Program-made: the position numbers and the translations under genes | Notes under the pieces: generated by a model | What the model was told of the DNA's origin: nothing | Seen by the model: only the letters and a program-made list of their open reading frames with translations | The model's database searches: none | Assembly (NCBI GenBank): GCA_035041965.1 | Contig: JAPYMA010003015.1 | Location: forward strand, 186,001 to 250,000 | Length of the DNA stretch: 64,000 nt | Direction of reading: 5' to 3' | Origin: Anisakis pegreffii | Taxonomy: Eukaryota; Nematoda; Chromadorea; Rhabditida; Anisakidae | Part shown: in pieces, positions 36,542-50,700 of the stretch | Numbering within the stretch: the first letter of the stretch is position 1 | Layout of the letters: every line of letters begins with the position of its first letter

Positions 36542-37713
36542 CACTGAAAACAAAAATCCACGCTGATCTAACGCGATAACGACTGCAATCAACATAGATA
36601 CATTCAGATCTGAGCGCAAACAAACAAAAAAGCACTCAGTACACCAACTGCAGATAAACAGTTTTAGCTGATGATGAAGCTGACTGCTTGTTCCTCGTAT
36701 CTCATTCTTTCGTTTTGCACTAATCATTATCATTAGTATATCTATATATCTATATGCATACAAATCCTACATTACAGTCATACACTGTTCTTTTCCAGTT
36801 ATCTGTCAGTATCCATCCACTGTATAGTAAATAGATCAGAGAAATCCTATTTGATCGTCAACAACTAGAAGAAGATTGAGTTGGCTAGTTATTGTTGAGT
36901 TCTGGAATGCTTATTGTGCTTCGAACGTCCTCTTATCGAAAGTACCGGCTCAGTGAACGTTCATTTCATTAAATTTTCAACTTATTTCCAATTCATTCCT
37001 CACTTCTCCATTTTATTATTTGTGTAATACTTACAGCTTACTGTCATGCCACTTCGCACCAATTCATTTGATATGTTTTAGCCGTCGGAAACGGTTTTTG
37101 AGCCGTAACATCCTACGCACAACCAGTTCAGCTGGTCATAGCGACGATGAACTGCTGAAGAAAAGAGCAGAATATGCGAAGTGCAGCAACAATAACAATA
37201 ACAACAATAACGACAACAGCAACACAAGCTCAACATAACGCACTGAAAGTGTATTGCATCAAGTTTCACAGCTAATTGTGAAATTCATTCGGTCGTTGGC
37301 ATATTCAATCTACTAGCTGTTTAGTGAAGCAGCATTCAAGTCAACTGCATAAATGCAGCCAGCCATCTATAATATCCACGAAAATCTGCAGAAATGAAAA
37401 ACATCTCACAGTGATCCGTTCCTATCATACCATCAAAAGGTGCTTTATTCCGTTCCTACGAAGCAACCGTCAGAGGTTCTGCAAAATTTTTGTGTCATTA
37501 CGTCAATAAAACGCAACTCATCTGAGTGATATTTTCAGCTGCGATGATCGAATTCATTCGACGGCTTCAGTACCTCAGCTCAACACAATCATAATCCTGC
37601 TTAAACGATAACTGAATGCCCTCAGAAGATAGAGGCAGACGCGCGGAGGTGATTAAGCGTGCAGATTGAAGGAATATAAATACGCTTTGCTAAATTTCTT
37701 AATCATTACACAG

Positions 37714-37925
37714 AATTTGAAGAGATGATCACGAAACATTTGTGGATGAACGAAATGTGTTTAGTGATGAATTTCATTCCTACAAATCATTCAGTTGGAC
37801 GGCTGTTGGAGGTTCTTTCGACTGACGGAGAACAATATGTGAAATTTTTGTTAAATTTACATTCTTGCAATGAAGCATCGTTGGATGTCTCACGAATTCC
37901 AAAAACATTAAGCGATTCCATATAA
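37714..37925 (+). other. candidate terminal exon
   Basis: After ATTACACAG the frame (entered in phase 1) reads FEEMITKHLWMNEMCLVMNF, then HSVGRLLEVLSTDGEQYVKF, and stops with TAA. Composition looks like real protein. No preceding exon with the right exit phase was identified; it could also start at its own internal ATG (MITKHLW). Confidence 0.3.
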
Positions 37926-38610
37926 AAAGATGTAGCACAACGAAACCGAATGAGACGTGAAGACGATGGAATTCAAACACAGTCGATTCAAATCCTTTCA
38001 CGCTCTCACTATTATCTGATGGAGGAATCAAAACAAACGGGATAATCATTTCATACCCATCAAAACGTTTCAAATTATCTTCAATTGGAGGTTGCCTCCA
38101 AAAGTTGCGAATGAATTCAGAAGGTGCTATAGCATTACGAGGTGATAGAGAAATGTCATATAGAAATAAGACTAGCTGATGATTCGGACCAGTGGAAAGG
38201 TATCGGATTCATTCAAATGCCCAGAACCTAGTGGAACGCTACAGGAAATTGGCAGCAAGGAAATCCGAATGAGATGCATAGTTAAGTTTTGAGTTGTTCA
38301 ATTCGTATAACCTCAAAATTCATTGCCTTCATGCACAATCGTGACGACGGAAAAAGACCTATTCGAAACTGAATATGTTTATGATCCAACAATTAAGCGA
38401 AAGAAGATTCTTTTGAGAAGATTAACTCTCAAATGCTTGTCAATCAGACTGATTGCTAAGCTGATCAATTTAAGAAGACGTTTCGCATAGATTGCTGATG
38501 ATATCATGCATCAAATTATAGTGAGTGCACAGAAATTCAACGAGGATTTCAGATAATTTGCTGAAAGTTTGAACGTTTATGTAAAATTTTTTTCGAAAGA
38601 CTCAACAAAC

Positions 38611-38796
38611 TCAGTCATTCAAGCATTCATATGTTTCCTCGGAAGACGATTCAATGAAACAATATCGCAAATTCTCAGATGTTCGCAACCAAACCAGATC
38701 ATACACATTTGAATTTTCTAAAAGAAAATTACACTTCTTTGCACACGTTTCTGTCCAAGTTGTGTGGAGTTCGGGACCAAACTTCTTCTGCTTCAA
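38611..38796 (-). other. candidate coding block
   Basis: Open minus frame reading QKKFGPELHTTWTETCAKKC, then NSNVYDLVWLRTSENLRYCF, ending EETYECLND and a stop. The frame stays open for some codons upstream of the ATG. No splice partner, poly(A) signal or family recognised; it may be a remnant. Confidence 0.2.
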
Positions 38797-41349
38797 ATGA
38801 ACAGCTTTGCGGTCACAAATTTACGAAAAAAATTCATGCTCCATGACAAGACTGCATGGAAGACACCAAATATCGGGACATGAGAACATTGGAGGATCAT
38901 TTAACTACAGTTGGTGCGTAACCAAGGCAATGTACAAGCAATCGTCAAACTTGGTCGAAAGTCAAGTATTTCCGGATAGAAATTTCACAAAACCAGTACA
39001 GATTTTGGCTCCTATGGTGTTGACTACCGTTATGAGGAACCATGGATTGACTGTATTTTGCCAACGACTGGAGTACAAGTAATGGAATGAAATTGATTGA
39101 GAGCAACTTCTTCATCGCCAAAATCGATGAGAAATTTAAGAAGGTGCCATTTGAAATGATGTCGATCACGATCACAAGATGTTGATTATGTTGATGAATT
39201 CAGTGTAATTATTGGAATTGTTAAATAAGAACAAATTAATGGATTCATTGAGATGTCCGCACTTGTTCGAACGTCTTGTTGTGATGTTAGTGTATGCTAT
39301 TGTTATTCGATGAATCGATAGAAGTGCGACATTCCAACAAATTTTTACAAAAGTATTTAAGTATATTTGTTCGTATTGGTCGTATTTGTTTTGGTGTGGG
39401 CGACCGCAAACCATTGCAACGATACAACCAACCAACGGGAAGATGGGATAGGATAGGAGCTGCTGAGTGGCGACAGAGGTCATTTCGCAGTTGCGTTCCC
39501 CTCGTTCGTTAAGTTGTCCGTCCTTCCGCTCCACTCAGACAGTTCACCGTTCCCCGTACCATCAAATCCATTGTGTGTTCAACTAAACCCGCCACTCACA
39601 CCAAATATAACATAATTCATTCATTCAATCATTTCATTCAGCATTCAGCATTGCAACCATTCAACAATCACCACCCTCGATCATACAACAATCAATTAAT
39701 GCGCATATTTCATTATTTCATCTCGTCTTCGTTTCTATTTACATTCCGCAATATTCGACGTCATCAATTACAATTATGGTTGTTAACATCATTGTTACTA
39801 TCATTATTACTATTATTATAACTATCATCAATATTATTGTTGTTGTTCCTAGTGTTATTACAACCACTCACTCGTATAAACATCAGCGGAACCGTTATGA
39901 TTAGAATCATCATGATCTGAGCATTAATAATAATCCAATTGTTCATTAGGATACCTCAACGAATTTGTAGAATATTCTTTAAGTATACAGCAGTAATCTA
40001 CAGACACACTTAGTGATCAATGATTATCAACCTTATCTTATTTGAGACCAATCTAGTCAGTTCTCGAGAATCATAAATTTGACGAGTTTCTGAGCTTTTC
40101 GGCGGAATCTCGACAGTTCGTTGAGAATGAATCGACATACGAATAATCGATGTTTGGTTGTGAATGAAATACGTGAGTTGATGAGAAAAAGAATGCACAA
40201 TTCATTATGTTTGCACAGTTTCAACGAGTAAATAATGGTATTGAGAAGGATTTGTAATGTAATCAGTGAAATTCGTTAGAAATTCCCTATTTCTACTCAA
40301 TGAAATTGATGGAATTTAAGCCAATGGTCAGAAGGGAACAAACAGAGCAGTAATGAACAGCATAAAACTGGAACAGATGATTGTTGTAACAATTGAAGTG
40401 CTCAACAACGAATGAATGCAAAAGAAAAGTGTTTATCTTTGCATGATCACTTCAAATTACGACTAGTAAATTATATGCTAACATCTTCTTTCAGCGGGCA
40501 AACAGTCAATTCAGCATGCTTCTGCTGTTATCACTGTGGTTATGAAATCACAGATTAAAATTACTATATGAAAATTATCGAATGAAATTACAGCTTATCG
40601 ATGAGTAACGTGTGCAAACAAAGTTTTAACTTTTATTATAGCATTTCTACACGGGAACATTATCGCATCAGTAGCGAGCTTAAATTCCATGTAATTCGTC
40701 AGTAATGAATGATTCATTAAGGTGGCATAATCGCATTACTTTTCACTACACCGGTCAGAGTATTACTTATGAACTAATCACATTGAGATCGTAATATTGA
40801 TACCGACAAAGCGCTAACTCGTACACGAAAATAGCAAAAACGAATGTTACAGTTGAAATGAGTTGAACAGTTGAACAGAGATGAAAGATCGCATGATATG
40901 AGCTGAAAAGTGCATGAATATGTGAGGTAGAAAACTTAGAGAATGTCGAGTTGTCATATGATTTGTGATTACAGTTGGGGCACTTTTGGAATTGTTGTCA
41001 TTCATCATCGTCAGTCAGTCATCCTCATTGAAAACGATGAAAATATTGTCGAAATGTTTGCTGACTGTATTGATTGTGTTGTTTTTGGGAAGACGGATTT
41101 GAATTTATAATTATTACAACAATCAGCGCACATTCCACATACGAACACATGCACAAATACCAGTACCCTATCAAACATACGTTCAGTAGATAATGCATTA
41201 TTCAAATAGTTGACGTTCAATGAATTCGCGATGCTTTATTTCGTTGAATTATCGCCTATCCATACAGATTTCCAAGTTATCTGTTTGATATGTGAGTAAT
41301 ATTGGTTGAATTACATTCGTAAACTCTATAATCGAATTCTGTGTTTCCA

Positions 41350-41372
41350 TGCTGCTGCTGCTGCTGCTGCTG
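41350..41372. repeat. CTG trinucleotide repeat
   Basis: Seven GCT/CTG units in non-coding DNA. Confidence 0.8.
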
Positions 41373-44300
41373 TTATAGGTGATTCATCGACGATTAACCA
41401 CGCATGATTCATTGACCCAAACGTATAGTGCATGATGTAAGACAAATCAAAAATAACCAGATCAGCAATGTATCAAATACAGAGCGAACGTGATGAGGAG
41501 TTTTGCTATTTGTTGTTCATTTTCCGTTTAAATGCTGAACGTAGCTGCTTGGTCTGAGGTTTTTTTTTGTTTCGATTGCGGACCATAAGGTATTACGATT
41601 AAGCTGTAGATTCGACATCATCAATCAGTGGTGGGTGAGATTATTTGTCGAAATAATGACATCTTGTGTAAAACAATAAAATTCATCTGATGTGAGCAGT
41701 TGAAGTTATGAAGTGAAACTGAGTGGAACTGACTAAAATATAGTGGTGTGGATGGCAGCGAAGGCAAATTTGTGCTAGCAAAAAGTTCCTCTTGGCGTTC
41801 GTTGCTCGAAGGCAAGCGCAACATCTGCCCAGTTTTTTTTATTCGATCACTTTGAAGTTGGATTGATTTTCAAAAAAAAACGAATTAGTTTGAGCAATTG
41901 CGATCTGTATGATTGTTAGTGTATCGAAACAAAATACAATAAATGTATCGTCAGCATATTCATTAATTTTTCATCGCGATGATGTGCTTATGAAAAGCTT
42001 CGAAGTAACTTAATCGAACAAGCAACAATATAGGGTGGGGTATATCGATGGATTACATTAGGACTTGGGGTTAGGTTAGGCTGAGCCTCATACCAATCCG
42101 TCTATTCTATGATAATGCCGTTTATAAACAGCAGCCTCTTTTTTAAAGAGCGACTGAACCCAAAAAATTACATGAAATAACTATTCACAGCTGAAATAAT
42201 GCTAAATTGTTTGCAATATTTTTACACTGTATCAAATTACCAGCTCGCCTTGAACGATGGTATCAAATGAATTGTTTGAAATATATCAATCGCATAAAAT
42301 TTTGTTCGGCTGTTGAATTGCTACATGTGTTGCTACATGAACGATTTTCCAGCGCAAGAGAAAAATGTAGACAATTTGAAAAAGAATGCTGCATCACATC
42401 AGTGTTAAACTTCCAGATTTGACGAGACTGTTGAACACAAAATCAGGATCAATGCAGCGATGATAGATAAGTTTGTCTAGAAGCTTTCAGCCGTATCACA
42501 GTAAACAGCTAACTGTTGATCGAGAATCGCTCAGATCTGGTTGGATTTCATGTTGAATTCAGATGCCAAGGCAGAGCTCTTGCTGGAACAGGACAGAACA
42601 CAGCAAGTAATGATGAATGAATGAAAATCAAACTTCAGATTACATTGTGAAGACTCTGACAAGCAAACACGTCGCCGTATGAAAGTATCAGTGGGCCTCA
42701 AACGACATGTAACTTTTTGACGGAGCTCTCTCTCCTGATTGCATAATTAATATGTAATTTGAAATGTATCAAGCAACAATCTGTTCTTTGATATATTCCA
42801 TATTGCATTTTACAACGAATAGTAATCATAGTAATGATATGTTTTTTCGCATGAATATTATAATAGGAATGGTGTTGACTGAAAGCAATCCAAAGTGATT
42901 GACATTTAAAATGTGATTGTTTTGCTCAGCTTGCATCTGGTCGATCTCAACTCCTAGTTTTCATGAAACGATAAAATCAACCTACAGATTATCTTTGAAA
43001 ATTTGAATGGCTGACATAGATAATACTTGATAAGCGACCGGTTTCATGGAAATCCGAAGCGAAATCCTCGTATCGATGCTGCTGGAATTACTTGGCTCAA
43101 TTGAATATTCGCGCATAATTATCGCGTAATTTCCACATGTACAACTATTCTGCTTCATACTGATGGGAATGTCAAATTAATGGGAATATCAGCCAGTCTG
43201 AGTCCCTCCCCCGGTCCATTGCTAAACCTTAATCACTCACCAGCAAGCCATTCTTGCTAGCTGTAAGCAATGATGTGTCTGAATAACACCTGTTGTTTTT
43301 GATTTATTTGTTGTTATATGCAAGTGTCTATCTGCACGAGTGAAAATGTTCATTCACTGTTGTTGTTCATGTTAGTTCACCATGGCTGTTCCAGCTAACC
43401 GCTGTAAACCTCACTTAGATGTGTTCACATAAAATTCAGCAGTATTATCCAGACAAATGCCATATTTCATGGCGCGCTCGCTCATTCTCATCAAAGCGCT
43501 CAACTGGTTCTGATTTGCTATAGCCGCTATACACATCGTGAAAATTTCTTGAATGCTAGAATGCTGTAAAATGCTAGAAGTGAAACACGATCAACACAAT
43601 AAACGCAAATAAATCTTCATTGCAAACGACCACGATCACTTGAATCAATGTGATCATTAAAAGCAACGAAACGACTTACGAGCTTCGGCAAAATATTCGA
43701 ATTATGCAGAAGTCATTCGATAAGAAATCAGTCTGTGAATGAGCCGAAGACCAATCTCATTAAGAAATTAAATAATTCAAACGATTTTAGAGTCGGAACG
43801 ACAATTCAATATTGCGTTCTGTTGAATTGAGAGAATATCTCATTGAAATGAGTTATTATGAAGTATGTTTTTAGACGCTTATAAATGCATTTTCGATGAA
43901 TGCCAACCAACAATTCGAAGAGTTCGTTTAGAACACAACAGATGTTGACTACGAAGAGGTTCGAATGAAAAAGTGAAACTATGAAAGCATAAGGTTATGG
44001 TGATCGAGGTTCGAACGTGGAAAGCAGCAACAAAAATTCATTGGTTTCGATCAACTTCGAGTGGTTCCACTCGACAATATACACTCGAGAGAGTGGTACA
44101 GAACTTCAAATAATATGCAAATATAAGATGATGGAATGTGGACAGTTAAAAAAATTTCAGGCAACTTCTCACGGAAACTAATGAGCAGCAATTGCAAAAA
44201 CATACGCTCAATCACTTTCAACAGTAGCCAGTATTTGACTATTCACAAGGACAAATACTCGATAGAGTCTCTAGATAACTTCGTACTTCATTACCGATTG

Positions 44301-47300
44301 ATACAGAAATGAGGCAATGCTGTGTTCGAAACACATCTTGAAAGTTGAAGCATTTCGCCCAATTCGCATTGTTTGGAAATTTTGAGTGAAGTGTGTACCA
44401 AATCCCTATTGTATTACAGTTATCGATTTTTGGATTACCTACTTATTCATTATTTTAGCCATATAATTGCAATGATTGCAAAAGGTTGGTGTATGATAAT
44501 TTGATGATCTGATGATGGCGTGTTGCAGATGATAAAATACAAAGTTTCTATTTGAATAAATGAAAACTGACAAAGGAATTTTTCGTGCGTATGTATGTGC
44601 ATTTGCGAACGAAAAGTTGTTCGAGCAGAGGATAGAGATGAGATTGATGGATATACTGTTCAAACGATAGCAACAATTGTAAGATGAAGCAGTCAGTATA
44701 AACAGCAACAAATGAAAACACAACAATGCCATGAAAAACTGATGAATATAACACTGTGATTGTAATGATGAAAAACGCCTGGAGGTGTGTATTTGATAAA
44801 GAAACACTCTCCACGAGAGAGGTTCGGATTGCTGATAATGTGTGGTTGAAGCGAAGACAATATGTGAGGAGTTTCACTAACGGACAGCATTGTTATTATA
44901 GTCAGTACCATTGAAACTGGAATAAGCCAACACAAAACAACGATAGAATTTTTTTGTGCAAAACTGCCACTTTATCCAACGAAATATCTCATAAACAATG
45001 ATGATTTTGCAAAATACCTCTATTAAATAGCTGAATGGCTTTGTTCAGGCGAAAAATTTTATATCGGGATAATGAGAGCGAGAAGAATAAATAGAACGGA
45101 ACAGCAGTAGCACGAGAGGAACGTTCTTTTATCCAGTGTTCACATTATATCTCACATAATAACCACACTTATCCACCAACGCAACAAAGCCAACCATACA
45201 ACCGTTATAGAAAAGGTGAAAAGTTTTCAAGTCAGAGATATTCTCTGCTTGTCGAGATTGAGACGCATATGATCGATCGAGATCTTCTCTGAGCATTCAC
45301 ACAGATTCACTCTCTTGTAATGATATCATTTCCGTGATCAAAACAACCAACCAGTCCATTTCGTGAAATGAACGTCACATGGATTTCATGAAGACCTCAA
45401 ATTCATTGGTTTCCAACAGCAAATAGACTTTATAATAACTGATCAAACAATAATCACATAATCCTCTTGTAACTAAACCATTGGTACGGACAGAAACATC
45501 ATCCGAAACTCAGGGTTCCGGAGGCTTGAAAACACAATTTGCATTACGAACCATTCCAGAATTTCATCGGTCTTCTACTGATTAGTCGATGGTCGAAGGA
45601 AATGACAAAAGAGACAGAATTCATCCGAACATGGTGAAATTGTGAAACATTTATGAAAAATTCCGCTGTTAGTTGGAAGAATCTGAATGAATGTAGCAAT
45701 GTGCAATCGGGGAACACAGGTAACTGATTGGTGTCAGTCACTGGGCAATGCAATTGTTCAGAATTACGAAAAACATAGTGGTGAGCAGACAAGATGTTTG
45801 AGGGAGCCACGAAATATATGAGCAACACTGCTCAAAATCTGATATCTATATTATGTCAGGCAGTTATTGCTGCTGCGAATCAATTAGGTGAGTCGTGTGT
45901 TTAGAACTTGAGTGTAATAACAACAGAAACTAAACATGCAGCAGCTTAAATTTTAGTATTATTACGTTGGATGTGTGCGTCTGTTGAAAGAAATGCTTTT
46001 CTTAGATTTACTGCATTCTTCACGTTTTGAATCTGCTGAACGATTCGTCCACAAACATATTCACAATGCATAATATACTAGGTGCTCTCCACTTCATAAC
46101 AACTTTTCATGTGTTATGCTTCATCTTTTCATAGTTTTTAGCAGGACTGCTTGGATTTTAAGAGACGTTTGCATTTCTCATCGCATCCGCTAACTTCACT
46201 TTCATTCCATTTCCTATCGGTTGGCATTGGATATGTTAGAAATGAGAAGGATATTCACGTTCAAACCATCGCTATGCTCAGAACATGTTGATAAGCACAT
46301 TCAAGATTCTCTAATTAAATGAGATGAAGCCGATCCTAACGACGAGCTATAGGAAAGCACACAAATTCCCTCTTCACAGATTTTTTCGGAAACATAGACG
46401 AGCTGCTTTCATGAACACAACTCACAACCAATGGCATACAAGGAGCATCAGCTATCAGAAAGATTATACGTTCACGTTTCACCACCTAAATCGTCAGTTT
46501 TTCACATCAGTATACAGAACGGATTATCAACATTCTCCAAAACGTGTGAAAAATTCAAAGTCAGAAGGATCCAGCTATATTTATGAGCCACTTCTTACAT
46601 CCTGACTCTTTCGTTCTAATACCTTATTGTATGCTTTGACCTCTTGTTGATCAACAAAAGACCATGGATGCACCTTTAAGGAGCATCATCCGTGATCGGT
46701 TGTATGAAAAAAAAAGAGGAAAATAGCTGAGTGAATTGCAACAAGAGAGGAAATAATTATTTATCGATGAATAATGACAACTGCTGAATAACCACAACTG
46801 CAAAAAGTAAGCATAATTACGTGATTATAATTGCAATATGTAGTTTAAATACGAATCATATTCAACATAATGCATTGCTGTTATGTCACGATTCTCGGAG
46901 GAATATTATGAATTTCAATATGAAAGCCATTCAACTCTCTATGTACAATACATCACGAATAGCGTCAGGTAGAATTGAACAAATATTTTTCTTGAAATTA
47001 TGCACAATGAATGTGAATAATGCGATTAGGATTGCACTGAATTGCATTTGAGAGGTCAACCTCCTTTACTGTCTAATAAATGCCAACTTGACTTCAAGCA
47101 TCCGTGAAGGATTACGCTGCAGAATGAATAAATGACCGTGAATAACATGGGAATGAGTGAAAATCCCAACATAATCGAAATCTACTTTCCAGATCATATC
47201 ATAAATTCTCGCAATCAACAATTTTGTTCAGTTTCTCGGTCTCATCTCTATTCAACTGCGAGGTTTACAACCGTTCGAAAACGTTGTTTTGATCTATCCT

Positions 47301-47794
47301 TGGAAATTTGCAAAAACCTCTCTGCAATCTAGGTAAAGCTATCCATACGCTTCACTGCAATCAAATGCAAGCCTATGATCTAGACAATGATCTAGCTAAT
47401 CTTCTATGCAGTGCTCTTGCAATCCTGAAAGTGAGTGAACATTGCGAAAATATTATCCAAACAGCTGTAAACATTGACAAGTTGAATGAATAGCGCAAAA
47501 ATGTCACTAGTTAAGATAATTGCTTATCAAATCATTACAACATTCGCATCAATCGTTAATGCAACAATAATATATCAATGCGATCATCACATTATGATTT
47601 CAGTTATCAATGTATGTTTAAGGAAAGAATCACATCGAACATCACATCGATTACTTATGATTTCGTTTTGGCATTTTATCCGTGGAAGCATCCGAAACTG
47701 GTCAATTGTTCCACGAAACATGAAGTCGCTGTGATGATATGACAGCTAGAGTGAGCATATATGAAAGCAAAGAACGAATGTCTAATGGTTAAGG

Positions 47795-50700
47795 TTAAGA
47801 CCTTCGCTCTAGGCACACATTGACATGATCTGTGCTCAACATTGCAGTGGAATTCTTCAACGGAAGAGGATCCTGAAAATTTTCGGCATCATTATTACAT
47901 TCTCTCCAGATCATTACAAACATTAGTACGAGTGAAATACTCACATAGGTCTCCAAAAATATTTTCTCCCCTCATTCTAAAATCCAATTACTTATTGATT
48001 TATTCACGTCTATTGCTATGTACCGGATGCTTAGTTAAAGTCGATAAAATGTGATATAAATCCACCACGTGCTTTGAGGATTGATGTGGACTCATGTGCA
48101 TCGATCTTAAACAAACCTCTGAAGTTGCACCAAAGACGAGTCGATAGTGAAGAAGCAGGCGCGCGAGTGTGAGCTTATATTCCATTGCTGCGAACCGTAC
48201 ACCGACACAGTTTCTCGGTCCACTTCCGAACGGTAGCCATGACATTGGATGATAATCCTTTCGTTTGTAAAACCTGTATTAGAAGGACGAAATTCGACGC
48301 ATAATTATCAATCATTGCAAAGGAACACAATGCAGCCCAGCGCAAATATTGCTCAGTCACTGGTTTCCGTCTCTTTCTACTATCAGTTTCCGGCTCTGTT
48401 AATACTCATGCATTAATGACAACGGAAATGATCAATGTTTTCGAGTTTCATTGAATCGTTTTTTCGATATAATCTCATTTCAGACGATTGAACCTTTCTG
48501 GTCGGAAGGCATTAGGTTGAGGCCAATTTTTCGCATCTCGATGAATATTCCAAATCGGCACTGCAACTTGAATACCAGGACGGAAGTTAATCCCATCGAT
48601 GTTACATTGTTTGGTACAAGTTCGATTCACAAAGCTGAAATTTTATTCAGTGATGTTTAGATAATTCAAACTCAAAACGAATGGTAATAAACAAAATTTC
48701 CAGCGTAATCACTTATCTCCGGAAGAGTTGCAATGCAGGAATATCACGTAGCGCTTTCTGACCAGTTCTCTTTTTTTATGACGGTGTTAGCAGCAATTGA
48801 AACTCACGGAGTTATGACTGGAGAGCATTTGGAATGCCCATAAGGTAGAGCAAAGGATTACGAATTGTTAATTGGAAACAAAACGTTACAAACAAATAAC
48901 GACTGGAAGAGATACAAAATGTTGCGTGTGTACACTCACAATGTGATTGGTGGATACATACGTAGAGCTTCGTGAAAAACTGCATCCAAATAAGGAAGAC
49001 TCATCACAGTGTCGTAGAACTCATCACTTTCCTGGAAGAAGCAAATTGCTTACAAGATAATCAACAGACGCAATTGACAGTCGTTTTTCGCTCGAATTTG
49101 TTTACGCAATTTGAATCTCAACGCGATTTGAATCGTGCGTAAATGCTGCACAATTGAGAAACGAACCAAATTGCGCAAGTTTTCGTTGAGTTCATCGAAA
49201 AGTGTTTCTTGCTGGCGTTGATGTTTTGCAAGGAGCCATGCGGTAAATGCTAAAGATGTACTGGTCGTCTCGTAACCAGCCAGCAGAAACGCGAAACAAT
49301 TATTGCTGATCTGCCGTGAATCCAATATGGCACCCTTGCGTTTGCTCTGGAATCAATGATGACAATTACAAGGTTGCTAAAATTTTGCAAAGGTCAAGCA
49401 ATTTCAAACGAAGAGAACAGAGAATACGCGAATTTTCATTTCGGACTCATCTTGCATTCCAGCATGGATGAATCCGAAATAGGATTGTTGATCTTTCCGT
49501 CGAAGAGCATTTCGGAATTCACGAAATTTGAAGTAATGAAATCGATTTTCAGAAGTCTTCCGAGGTCGCGGAGAGGTGAGGAATTGTTGTCACGAAACGT
49601 TAACTCACCACATCTGTTTGGAATGTGGATCGGTCTAGCAGGAGCTTGATTACGTCGACGTTCTCGTTGTTCTGAAATGCTTGAATGTTTTTTCTTGCTT
49701 TGAGTTCTGTGCGAGTTCACATAATGTTTCCTTCATTTTCTCCGATGCTCATTGATCAGATATGCTTATCGAATGTTCAATACACGCTAAATTCCGGCAA
49801 GCTCCGATCTACTCAGTTTTTATGACCAACGCATGTTCGGCAGATTGTTTGAAAATTTCCGGGAGCGTTGCTATAGATTTGTTGCTGTATCTGTCAACTT
49901 TTCTAGCTCTCTGAGGTATCAGTTCAATGGAATCGCTGGAATTGAAAAGTCCTTCCATAAGTTATAGGTAATATGAATTTCATTGGCAAATCATAGAGCT
50001 ATCTAAGTGAATGAATTCTTTCCGAATATTTTTCAGATGGATTTAAATTGCGTACATCATCAAATTCATTTGCTCTCAGCTGAATTCTTTCTGCAAGTTT
50101 TTCAAACAGCCAGCTCTCCGACTGTCCAGATGTGCTCGTTCGGGTGTAAAGATCGCAGCAGTAAGATGCTATTTCAGGAAGTATCACTGAAATTACATTT
50201 GGATTATTATGTAATCGAATGGCAGCAGTGATTGATCATTCTCTCATTCATTATCACGCTCTGCATGCATTCATAAAAGTTTCTCATCAACGGTCGATCA
50301 CCAGTCACGCCTCGCATTTCTTAGCAACAAGTCGTTTTTTATTGGTTGCTCGGCAATGCTTTTTCTCCTTCGGTCGTTCCCATCGTTCTTGACTCGAAAA
50401 TGTTTTATAACAGCACTTTTGAAGTATAATTTCAAGTGAACCGTGCAAGATTTTGAAACATGTCATTGCGCATTGCTGCCATCGCCCACTGGTAGCGATC
50501 AAGAACAAGCGCAAGGCTGACTGTTTCGCGTACATGTGAACTAATTAAAAGTTGAATATAGCTAGTTGAAAGGGTGTTCGTAGCAATGCAAAATTATTAG
50601 GAACAAACCTGAAATGCGCATTAGAATACTTCGTTCTGGCGATGGTAATTCATTGAAGTAGTTTTTGCTGTGCAATATGAACGGGTCATCACAGTTATTC

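Larger units (their letters stand above)
36381..47794. other. gene-poor interval with weak exon candidates
   Basis: About 11 kb. Plus-strand exon-like blocks cluster at 37081-37237 (acceptor TTTTAG, then RRKRFLSRNILRTTSSAGHS and an Asn run to a stop), at about 37430-37510 (GALFRSYEATVRGSAKF) and at 37714-37925. I could not join them in phase. A short TTAGGTTAGGC word lies near 42071. Imperfect TTA/TCA microsatellite sequence lies near 39780-39850. The rest shows nothing I can support. Confidence 0.4.

Noticed and set aside
42065..42085. TTAGGTTAGGC, resembling nematode telomere repeats
   Set aside because: Less than two units; too short to call an interstitial telomere.
44439..44935. Three overlapping minus-strand open frames
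   Set aside because: Several frames of the same AT-rich DNA are open at once, with random-looking composition and no splice partners.
45857..45890. Plus-strand 28-bp exon-like block between TGTCAG and gtgagt
   Set aside because: Isolated, with no flanking coding sequence.
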